The translations under genes were made by a program, and so were the position numbers. Source: Candidatus Aquidulcis frankliniae (lineage in GTDB: Bacteria > Chloroflexota > Limnocylindria > Limnocylindrales > Limnocylindraceae). From it: a stretch of DNA of 21,195 nt. Below are positions 15,461 through 21,195 of this stretch, in pieces (within the stretch, counting starts at the first letter, position 1; each line of letters starts with the position of its first letter). The DNA lies in the NCBI GenBank assembly GCA_009925905.1, contig RFPZ01000011.1:1-21195 (forward strand), given 5' to 3'. The notes under the pieces are model-generated. The model was not told the origin of the DNA and ran no database searches. It saw only the letters and a program-made list of their open reading frames with translations.

Positions 15461-16138
15461 TTACGAGGCTGGATCAACAGGAACGTCTTCCACTTCAACA
15501 GGGCGCTCAAGCACTAGTTCTGGTCGACCGCGGTAGAGCCCCTCGCGTCGGATGAAATCGGCAACAGCGTCAGGTACGAGATAGCGCAGCGAGCGGCCTC
15601 GGGCCGCCAACGCGCGCAACTCTCGGCTCGCGTGTGATAGATGGAAGCCGTCGAGGTACAAGAAGCGGTCCTCGCGTCCTGGGAAGTGGCGGGTGAGCCA
15701 GGCGCGATCAGGGGTTGGCGTACCAGGTCGTGGCAGTGCGGCAACCCGCGCCAGGTCGAGAATGCCCGTTGCGTCTTCCCACTCGTTGAATCCGAGGAGT
15801 GACTCAACGGAAAGAATCAGTGTGAGCTCTGGCGCCGCGGCGCCTTCACGTCGCTCTGCCGCAATCGCACGAAGCGTATCGATGGTGTACGAGAGTCCGG
15901 GCCGATCAATCTCCATGCGGCTCATCTCGAAGGCAGGGTTCCCTGCGATCGCTAGTTCCACCATGCGGCAACGGATCTCTGGGTCGGTGACGCGATCAGC
16001 AACCTTGTGTGGAGGACGCGCGGCGGGAACAAAGAGCACGTGATCAAGTTTCAGCAGTTCGTAGGCTGCCTGGCCGAGAGCAAGATGGCCATCGTGAATT
16101 GGATCAAACGTGCCGCCGAGAATGCCGACCCCGCTCAC
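15461..16138 (-). CDS. nadD: Nicotinate-nucleotide adenylyltransferase
   Basis: NadD transfers AMP from ATP to nicotinate mononucleotide in NAD synthesis. The N-terminal nucleotidyltransferase motif GGTFDPIHDGH (8-18) is perfect, including H15 and H18. PPHK (42-45) and RPGLSYTIDTL (79-89) are also typical. Two later motifs are unusual. The segment normally reading like IGxD is LSVES (109-113), and the motif normally like SSTxIR is ASRELR (170-175), preceded by SH. The C-terminal VPDAVADFIRREGLY is standard, and a short acidic tail follows. The GTG start overlaps the obgE stop by 4 nt (GTGA), implying coupled translation. The family assignment is strong from motifs plus context, but activity could be affected by the substitutions. 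Confidence 0.93.
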   Translation of the reverse strand: MSGVGILGGTFDPIHDGHLALGQAAYELLKLDHVLFVPAARPPHKVADRVTDPEIRCRMVELAIAGNPAFEMSRMEIDRPGLSYTIDTLRAIAAERREGAAAPELTLILSVESLLGFNEWEDATGILDLARVAALPRPGTPTPDRAWLTRHFPGREDRFLYLDGFHLSHASRELRALAARGRSLRYLVPDAVADFIRREGLYRGRPELVLERPVEVEDVPVDPAS

Positions 16139-17526
16139 CCTTCACTCTCCCCATCGCTGTTTGGAGCAGCGCCCAAGAGCACGCCGTCGAGCTCAAGCGC
16201 CTCCGCCTCTTCCGCCGCGTTGAGCAGCGCTGCGTCATCAGGGTCGTCCCACTCGAGCGAGAGCTCGCCAATCATCACGGTGTCGCCACTGCGACAGCCT
16301 GCCTTTCGCAGCGCCGATTCAATCCCCTGTCGAGCGAGTTCGTGTTGGAATCGCTCCGCAGATTCGTCTCGAGCAAAGTCGGTCTGATGAACCAGGCGCT
16401 CGATCGCCTTCCCGCGAACGCGGAACCCTTCACCCTCGCGGCTCACCTCAAAGCCAACCGAGGCGATTGGATTGATGCGGTGCACCACCACCCCAGCGGG
16501 CTCGGCTGGATACGAGAGGGTTTCAGCGTCCGGGAGCAGGTCGGCCAAGGCGTCACGTAGTGCAGCGATCCCCTCCCCTCGCTCGCCACCGGCTGCCGAG
16601 ATCGGCAGAACGTGAAGGCCAATTTCACGGAACGCGGCGGTCAGCTCCGCTTCGCGCGCCTTCGCCTCCGGTCGATCGAGCTTGTTGAGGGCAATGAGCG
16701 TGGTCTTTTCGAGCAACGCCGGGTTATGCGCCTCGAGCTCGGTGCGAATGATTTCGGCATCGCGCACTGGATCTGGGGCAGATGCATCGACCACGTGCAC
16801 GAGCACGCGCGTACGAGAGGCGTGCCGCAAGAAGGCAAAGCCGAGACCAGCACCGATCGATGCTCCCTCAATCAGCCCTGGTAGGTCGGCGATCGTTGGA
16901 CGACGTCCGTCGTCAATCCCCAGTTCCAACACACCAAGGTTCGGCTCGAGCGTAGTGAAGGCGTAGTCGCCGATCTTCGGTTGAGCCGCCGTGAGCGCGG
17001 CAAGCAGGGTTGACTTGCCGGCGTTTGGCAGCCCAACGAGACCGACATCTGCGATCAGTCGGAGCTCAAATCGCACCTCACGCTGTTCACCTGGCTCCCC
17101 TTTTTGCGCGTGGCGCGGCGCCTGATGTGTTGCAGTGGTGAAGTGAGCATTACCCAAGCCCCCGCGGCCTCCCCGAACCAGCAACACGTTTTGTTCTCGT
17201 GAGACAAGATCAGCGATCAGATCGCCGCTCTTTGCATCAAAAATTGCGGTACCCGGTGGCACGCCAATCACCAAGTCACGACCAGCCTTGCCGTGCGACG
17301 TCTTGTTGCCGCCGCCGCTGGCATCACCCGCTACGTAGCGACGTTTCACCTCAAAATCGCGCAGGGTCGTTTGGCCAGTATCAACAGTCACGTAGATGCT
17401 GCCGCCACGACCGCCATCGCCGCCATCGGGGCCGCCGCGTGGCACATGCGACTCGCGACGCATTGTTGACGCGCCGTCGCCGCCACGCCCCGCAGCAAGG
17501 TGGATCTCTACAACGTCAAGAAACAT
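16135..17526 (-). CDS. obgE: GTPase Obg/CgtA
   Basis: Obg is a GTPase involved in late 50S ribosome assembly and stress responses. The 463-residue chain has all three domains. The Gly-rich Obg domain covers 1-158 (MFLDVVEIHLAAGRGGDG, then GGPDGGDGGRGG). The G domain has G1 GLPNAGKST (165-173), switch threonines near 191-192, G3 DLPG (214-217) and G4 NKLD (281-284). The C-terminal OCT domain spans about 355-427 (GFEVSREGEGFRVRGKAIER). OCT is typical of Firmicutes, Actinobacteria and Chloroflexota and is lacking in proteobacterial Obg. An acidic tail ends the protein. I set the start at ATG 17526, four bases after the peptidase stop. A longer frame to 17739 only adds a shadow of the upstream gene. 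No clear ribosome-binding site is present, so coupling to the upstream gene is likely. Confidence 0.96.
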   Translation of the reverse strand: MFLDVVEIHLAAGRGGDGASTMRRESHVPRGGPDGGDGGRGGSIYVTVDTGQTTLRDFEVKRRYVAGDASGGGNKTSHGKAGRDLVIGVPPGTAIFDAKSGDLIADLVSREQNVLLVRGGRGGLGNAHFTTATHQAPRHAQKGEPGEQREVRFELRLIADVGLVGLPNAGKSTLLAALTAAQPKIGDYAFTTLEPNLGVLELGIDDGRRPTIADLPGLIEGASIGAGLGFAFLRHASRTRVLVHVVDASAPDPVRDAEIIRTELEAHNPALLEKTTLIALNKLDRPEAKAREAELTAAFREIGLHVLPISAAGGERGEGIAALRDALADLLPDAETLSYPAEPAGVVVHRINPIASVGFEVSREGEGFRVRGKAIERLVHQTDFARDESAERFQHELARQGIESALRKAGCRSGDTVMIGELSLEWDDPDDAALLNAAEEAEALELDGVLLGAAPNSDGESEG

Positions 17527-17530
17527 TGCG

Positions 17531-19063
17531 TTACGGAAGGAAGCGCGCTGGGTTGTAAAGCGTCGAGGCGCCCGCAAGCGGGAATCCTCGAGAGACGACA
17601 AAGTGCAAGTGTGGTCCGGTGGCGCAACCAGTTTGGCCCATGCGTCCAATGCGGGTTCCGCGTGTGACCTTCTGCCCGGTGCTCGCGAGGATGCCAGAGA
17701 GGTGGTAGTAGCCGGAGTAAAGGTTTGAGCCGTGCGCAATGATCACTTGGTAGCCGCCACAGTTGTTGCGCCAGCCAGTAAACACCACGACCCCATCACC
17801 GGCCGCAACGATGGATGCGCCGTAGGAATTTGCAATGTCCATGCCAAGGTGAGTACGGGTGAAGCCACGCACGTAGCGCCCGCCTGGCACCGGGTAGCGG
17901 AATTTCACGCCGCTATACACCGACGGGATCGGGCCCGTGTAGCCGATGAGCCCATCCTTGCGCGTGAATGTTGGCAGCGCCGCTCCGCGCCCACCAGGAA
18001 GTACTAGAACCATTCCCAACACCAGATCAGCCGTCTTTAGATTGTTGTAAGTGCGAATGGTTGAAGGGGTAACTCGATATTTGGAGGCAATTGACTTGAG
18101 CGTCTCGTGTTCGCGCACCGTGACGACGATGCCGCGCGTGTCAGGGACGCGAAGCCGCTTTCCCACGGGCGGGTTATCGGCAGACTGCAGGCCATTTGAC
18201 CAGATCAGCTCCATGGAAGAGATGTTGTATCGCTTGGCGATCGCGGCCAACGTCTCACCACGCGCTACGACGTGAATCAGCACATGGTTGCGACCGTCCG
18301 CAACAACAATGTCAATTGCAGCGGGGAGCTCAAGGGTGCCATCGTCAAGGAAGATCGGCCCGTCCGTCGCCGATGTCGCTATGGCGGCATCCGGAACTGG
18401 CGCAATCACTTCCGTTGCACGCATTGAGAACGTGCCTTCAATTGGGGCCTCGCCAATCAGCACGCCGTCACTCACACCCACGCTTTCGGTGGTGCCGTCT
18501 GCGGCAAGACGGTCAGGATTCTCGGTTCCACCCCACTCAGTTGCAAAGGTCGGCTCGAATACCGCGCTCATGCCCACGCCCATGCCGCCGTCGTCGAGTG
18601 CCTTGCTGCGCGCATCAACCGTCGGACCGGGGAGTAGGCTGGCAATGATTGCCACGCTCAGGAGCCCAGCGATAACGGCAGGCATCGCTCGCTCTGGCTC
18701 ACGACCGAGCTTGCGCAGTCCTGAATCAAGGGAGCGGCGGCGGCGGCGGAGGGAGCGGAGGATGCCGCGCTCCTCAAGCGCTGGAGTGACCTTATGGGCG
18801 ATCGCCGCGACCGCAATGCCAGTCGTACGGTTGGCAAGGGTGGGGTGTACCCGAACGCGCCGTGGCAGTGGGCGCTTGAGGAACTCACCCGCACGGAAGA
18901 GGCTCAGCTCAATCGCGCGCTCACCACTGCGCTCCAGGAACGAGCCGAGGGCGAGGAGGCGGCGGCGGATGGCCGCGGCGAGGCGGAAGGTGAGGCTTCC
19001 AGCTCGCACATTGCGATGCATGGATCCGCGGGCGGACGTTTTTTGGCGCTTCACATCTGGCAT
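17531..19063 (-). CDS. LysM-containing M23 family peptidoglycan endopeptidase, membrane-anchored
   Basis: The ATG at 19063 is chosen because GGAGG lies five bases upstream (19069-19073), giving 510 residues. The first 125 residues are basic and Arg-rich (for example LRRRRRS) and precede a single hydrophobic segment (about 126-145). A long cytoplasmic tail with a signal anchor is therefore predicted instead of an N-terminal signal peptide. After an extracellular linker come two LysM repeats (about 262-307 and 312-357). A C-terminal M23/LytM domain follows with zinc ligands H405 and D409 (HLGMD), H454 (YYHLS) and H485-L-H487. All expected M23 metal and catalytic residues are visible, so it should be an active cell wall hydrolase. 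Its long tail is odd for the family. It lies between rho and obgE, 4 bp before obgE. Confidence 0.92.
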   Translation of the reverse strand: MPDVKRQKTSARGSMHRNVRAGSLTFRLAAAIRRRLLALGSFLERSGERAIELSLFRAGEFLKRPLPRRVRVHPTLANRTTGIAVAAIAHKVTPALEERGILRSLRRRRRSLDSGLRKLGREPERAMPAVIAGLLSVAIIASLLPGPTVDARSKALDDGGMGVGMSAVFEPTFATEWGGTENPDRLAADGTTESVGVSDGVLIGEAPIEGTFSMRATEVIAPVPDAAIATSATDGPIFLDDGTLELPAAIDIVVADGRNHVLIHVVARGETLAAIAKRYNISSMELIWSNGLQSADNPPVGKRLRVPDTRGIVVTVREHETLKSIASKYRVTPSTIRTYNNLKTADLVLGMVLVLPGGRGAALPTFTRKDGLIGYTGPIPSVYSGVKFRYPVPGGRYVRGFTRTHLGMDIANSYGASIVAAGDGVVVFTGWRNNCGGYQVIIAHGSNLYSGYYHLSGILASTGQKVTRGTRIGRMGQTGCATGPHLHFVVSRGFPLAGASTLYNPARFLP

Positions 19064-19085
19064 TCCAGCCTCCGATCTCCGCCTT

Positions 19086-19091
19086 AGTCTA
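19086..19091 (-). promoter_or_regulatory. Possible -10 element for the M23 peptidase gene
   Basis: TAGACT on the minus strand lies 22 bp before the ATG at 19063 and would give a leader of about 15-20 nt that still contains the GGAGG ribosome-binding site. No matching -35 hexamer is seen at 16-18 bp. Weak evidence. Confidence 0.25.
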
Positions 19092-19123
19092 CCCCTCGAC
19101 CATGCCGCCGAGCAGGGCACCCT

Positions 19124-19138
19124 GGCACACGCTGTGCC
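19124..19138 (-). other. Stem-loop after rho
   Basis: A perfect 6-bp inverted repeat with a three-base loop (GGCACA, CGC, TGTGCC on the plus strand) begins 12 bases after the rho stop in the direction of transcription. No T-run follows on the minus strand, so it is unlikely to be a complete intrinsic terminator. It may protect the rho 3' end or reduce readthrough into the peptidase gene. Confidence 0.35.
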
Positions 19139-19149
19139 TCGTGCGTGGG

Positions 19150-20556
19150 CTACGCGGGGTTAGACCCCTCGGTTCCCTTCGTGAGCGAGGCGAGGAACTG
19201 TGCGTTCGACTCCGTCTTGGCGATGCGGTTCAGGAGCAGCTCAATCCCTTCATTCGCGCCAACGGCCGAGAGCATGCGGCGCATGGTCCAGACCATCTTG
19301 AGGGTCCCTTCGTCAAGAAGGAGCTCTTCGCGACGAGTGCCGGAGCGCTGCACGTCGATCGCCGGGAAGATGCGCTTCTCAGCCAACTTGCGATCAAGCA
19401 CGAGTTCGGAGTTACCCGTCCCCTTGAACTCTTCGTAGATCACGTCGTCCATCTTCGAGCCAGTGTCAACCAGACAGGTGCCGATGATGGTGAGTGAGCC
19501 GCCCTCTTCGAGCTTTCGTGCTGCACCGAAGAAGCGCTTCGGCGGGTAGAGCGCAATTGGGTCAATACCGCCTGAGAGCGTTCGGCCAGATGGCGGGAGC
19601 GCCAAGTTGTAGGCACGCGCCAGTCGGGTGATGGAGTCGAGCAAGACGACAACGTCGGCACCCGCTTCAGTGCGACGCTTTGCAATCTCAAGCGCCATCT
19701 CCGCGACATGAGTGTGGTTTTCGGTCGGCTCATCGAAGGTCGACGAGATGACCTCGCCCTTGACGGAGCGGCGCATGTCGGTGACCTCTTCTGGTCGCTC
19801 GCCGATGAGGCAGACCATGAGAGAAATCTCTGGGTAATTCGCGGTGACGCCTTGGGCGATCTGCTTGAGCAGGCTCGTCTTTCCGGCCTTCGGTGGTGAA
19901 ACGATCAGGGCGCGCTGCCCCTTGCCAAGCGGATTTACGAGGTTGATCAATCGCTGCGACAGGTTCGACGGAACCGTCTCCAGATTGATCAACTCAATGG
20001 GGTGGATTGGAGTGAGGTCGCCGAAGTGTGGCCGTCGTCGCGCCGACTCTGGGTCGGTACCGGAGACGATCTCTACGCGGAGCATCCCCCAGAACTTCTC
20101 GCCCTCGCGCGGCGCGCGAATGACACCGCCGATCGTGTCGCCCTGGCGCAGACCGAGTCGGCGCACCATTGGCGACGGGATGTATACATCGTCGGCACTT
20201 GGAAGCAGACCGTTGCGTCGAATGAAGCCGTAGCCGTCGTCGACGATTTCGAGGATGCCTTCGGCCCAGATCTGACCCTGTTCGCCGGCCTGCGCCGTGA
20301 GGATCTTCTGAATGACAGTCGAAAGTTCCTCTTGCTGCGTGATCTCAACGCCGAGCTTCTTTGCGGCGGCGATGAGCTCGGTCGCCTTCATGTTGGCGAG
20401 CGCGGCGAAGGTGACGAGACCCTCTGCGGCGAGGTCAGCCTCGGAGAGCACCTCGACATCGGCTGGGAGTGCGCCCTGCGGCATGCGCATGGAGTTTGGG
20501 TTTGGTCCGCCGCGGCGGGGTGGTCGTCGTGGGCCGCGGTTACGTCCGTCGTTCAT
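19150..20556 (-). CDS. rho: Transcription termination factor Rho
   Basis: Rho is a hexameric RNA-dependent ATPase that ends transcription. The 468-residue protein has the Rho N-terminal helical domain (about 47-88), a cold-shock-like primary RNA-binding domain (about 95-165, including YGFIRR and DVYIPSPMVRRLGLRQGD) and a RecA-type ATPase domain. Walker A is PPKAGKT (221-227) and Walker B is VVVLLD (302-307). The catalytic glutamate region is GERPEEVTDM, the Q-loop is LSGGIDPIALYPPKRFFGA and the arginine-finger region is LDRKLAEKR. A short Arg/Gly/Pro-rich tail (5-18) precedes the domains. I chose ATG 20556, since the frame upstream (to 20679) encodes nothing Rho-like. AGGAAGG lies about 13 bases upstream, a little far. 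A good promoter and a foldable leader lie upstream. Confidence 0.97.
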   Translation of the reverse strand: MNDGRNRGPRRPPRRGGPNPNSMRMPQGALPADVEVLSEADLAAEGLVTFAALANMKATELIAAAKKLGVEITQQEELSTVIQKILTAQAGEQGQIWAEGILEIVDDGYGFIRRNGLLPSADDVYIPSPMVRRLGLRQGDTIGGVIRAPREGEKFWGMLRVEIVSGTDPESARRRPHFGDLTPIHPIELINLETVPSNLSQRLINLVNPLGKGQRALIVSPPKAGKTSLLKQIAQGVTANYPEISLMVCLIGERPEEVTDMRRSVKGEVISSTFDEPTENHTHVAEMALEIAKRRTEAGADVVVLLDSITRLARAYNLALPPSGRTLSGGIDPIALYPPKRFFGAARKLEEGGSLTIIGTCLVDTGSKMDDVIYEEFKGTGNSELVLDRKLAEKRIFPAIDVQRSGTRREELLLDEGTLKMVWTMRRMLSAVGANEGIELLLNRIAKTESNAQFLASLTKGTEGSNPA

Positions 20557-20591
20557 ATCAGTTGGATACCTTCCTCTACCTGTGGGTGAAT

Positions 20592-20634
20592 GCATCCCCG
20601 ATGCGCGAAACTGCGCCGCGATCGCTGTGCAGTT
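20592..20634 (-). promoter_or_regulatory. Foldable rho leader with two inverted repeats
   Basis: The predicted 5' leader of rho (about 88 nt) contains two inverted repeats. GCATC and GATGC surround a three-base loop (20592-20604), and AACTGC and GCAGTT (20609-20614 and 20629-20634) enclose a short palindromic core. Both could form in RNA. Rho genes are autoregulated through their leaders in some bacteria, so a regulatory role is plausible but not shown. Confidence 0.35.
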
Positions 20635-20650
20635 CGGGGGGGATGAGAGA

Positions 20651-20679
20651 ACTCTACGGCAGCCGTTGCCGCCCGTCAA
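20651..20679 (-). promoter_or_regulatory. Sigma-70-type promoter for rho
   Basis: On the minus strand, TTGACG (20679-20674) and TAGAGT (20656-20651) are separated by exactly 17 bp. The -35 matches five of six consensus bases and the -10 four of six. The expected start near 20644 gives a leader of about 88 nt before the rho ATG. This is the best promoter match in the window. Confidence 0.6.
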
Positions 20680-20681
20680 GA

Positions 20682-20697
20682 GCCCGAGGGTTCGGGC
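20682..20697 (-). terminator. Weak terminator-like hairpin after the transaldolase gene
   Basis: A 6-bp GC-rich inverted repeat (GCCCGA, four-base loop, TCGGGC) starts six bases after the transaldolase stop in the direction of transcription. It is followed on the minus strand by TCTTGAC, so the T-tract is poor. It directly abuts the -35 of the rho promoter, consistent with a boundary between two transcription units. Confidence 0.4.
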
Positions 20698-20703
20698 CTA
20701 CGA

Positions 20704-21195
20704 CTACTTCCCGGCGGTTGCCTTCGCCCAATCCGACTTGAAGATGGCGATCCCCTTATCGGTGAGTGGGTGCTTCGTCATCTGCTCCAACACCTTGAGT
20801 GGCATCGTCGCGACGTGCGCACCCGCTAGTGCCGACTCCGTGACGTGTCGAGGGTGACGAATCGATGCGGCGAGGATCTCGCAATGATCGAGCCCCTCAT
20901 AGTTCGCGAAGATTTCGGCAAGCTCCTGAATGACGATCATGCCGTCTTCATTGATGTCGTCGAGTCGGCCAACGAATGGGCTGATCAGCGATGCGCCAGC
21001 CTTCGCCGCCATGAGCCCCTGGTTCGCCGTAAAGATCAGAGTGCAGTTTGTCTTGATCCCCTCGGCTGCAAGGCGGCTGATTGCTTCGAGCCCTGCGGTC
21101 GTGAGAGCAACCTTTACGACAATATTTGGGGCGATCTTTGCAAAGGCGAGTCCCTCTTTGACCATGCCATCGGCGTCGTCGCTGATGACTTCGGC
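20704..21195 (-). CDS. tal: Transaldolase / fructose-6-phosphate aldolase-like (TalC/MipB type), 5' end cut by window edge
   Basis: The reading frame is open to the right edge, so the N-terminus is missing: 163 residues are visible of a usual total of about 215. The first visible residues AEVISDDADGMVKEG match the segment after the GNxS turn of small transaldolases. The Schiff-base lysine lies in IVVKVALTTAGLEAI, where many relatives read VKIPMT. The stretch IKTNCTLIFTANQGLMAAKA and SPFVGRLDD are family signatures, and ASIRHPRHV and ATMPLKVLEQM complete the barrel. The enzyme should move dihydroxyacetone units in the non-oxidative pentose phosphate pathway; the related fructose-6-phosphate aldolases look similar, so exact specificity is open. 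It lies upstream of rho with 147 bp between, which holds a hairpin and the rho promoter. Confidence 0.93.
   Translation of the reverse strand, partial: AEVISDDADGMVKEGLAFAKIAPNIVVKVALTTAGLEAISRLAAEGIKTNCTLIFTANQGLMAAKAGASLISPFVGRLDDINEDGMIVIQELAEIFANYEGLDHCEILAASIRHPRHVTESALAGAHVATMPLKVLEQMTKHPLTDKGIAIFKSDWAKATAGK

Noticed and set aside
17527..17739. 71-residue N-terminal extension of Obg
   Set aside because: The Obg family begins at MFLDVVEI; the extension is an out-of-frame reading of the upstream peptidase gene.
18288..19163. 291-codon plus-strand frame across the M23 peptidase gene
   Set aside because: Antisense to a gene with clear LysM and M23 motifs; Arg/Ser-rich with no domain.
20557..20679. 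41-residue N-terminal extension of Rho
   Set aside because: It covers the predicted promoter and leader and resembles no Rho N-terminus.

Overview
The window is GC-rich (roughly 60% by eye) and gene-dense. It carries 18 protein genes, no RNA genes, no insertion sequences and no CRISPR array. The gene set (UPF0182/COG1615 membrane protein, Ycf45-like R3H ATPase, CBS-less GuaB3-type IMP dehydrogenase, Obg with a C-terminal OCT domain, PdxS/PdxT, LysM-M23 peptidase) fits a Chloroflexota bacterium, possibly a Limnocylindria/Ellin6529-like lineage. An actinobacterium is a weaker alternative. This placement is inferred from gene content, not from a database search.

Layout, left to right. Positions 1-12122 are all on the minus strand. 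Read in the direction of transcription they are pdxS, pdxT, the R3H ATPase, tmk, guaB3, guaA, an unrecognised 160-aa protein, UPF0182, a CPBP protease and radC (cut by the left edge). From pdxS to the CPBP gene spacing is tight: ATGA or GTGA overlaps, or gaps mostly under 30 bp. The larger spaces are 53 bp with a GC hairpin after pdxT and 140 bp before radC. This block combines PLP synthesis, dTMP phosphorylation and both steps from IMP to GMP, followed by membrane proteins of unknown role.

Positions 12208-15059 are on the plus strand: an HNH endonuclease, a CCA-adding/poly(A) polymerase-type nucleotidyltransferase and a GalE-like epimerase. They diverge from pdxS across an 85-bp promoter region and converge on rsfS with no spacer at all; the two stop codons abut. 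Positions 15060-21195 are on the minus strand: a transaldolase (cut by the right edge), rho, a LysM-M23 peptidase, obgE, nadD and rsfS. The obgE-nadD-rsfS order is a common bacterial ribosome-assembly/NAD cluster. Transaldolase next to rho resembles a compressed version of the Bacillus tal-murA-glpX-rho order. The best sigma-70 promoter in the window (TTGACG, 17 bp, TAGAGT) lies before rho, with a leader that can fold.

This is mostly core housekeeping sequence and I see no convincing undescribed system. The points most worth a second look are: the CBS-less GuaB3 paired with guaA; the long Arg/Gly-rich linker in the R3H ATPase; NadD with altered nucleotide-binding motifs; the orphan protein coupled to guaA; the M23 peptidase's 125-residue basic cytoplasmic extension; the foldable rho leader; and an apparent excess of the octamer GCGATCGC.
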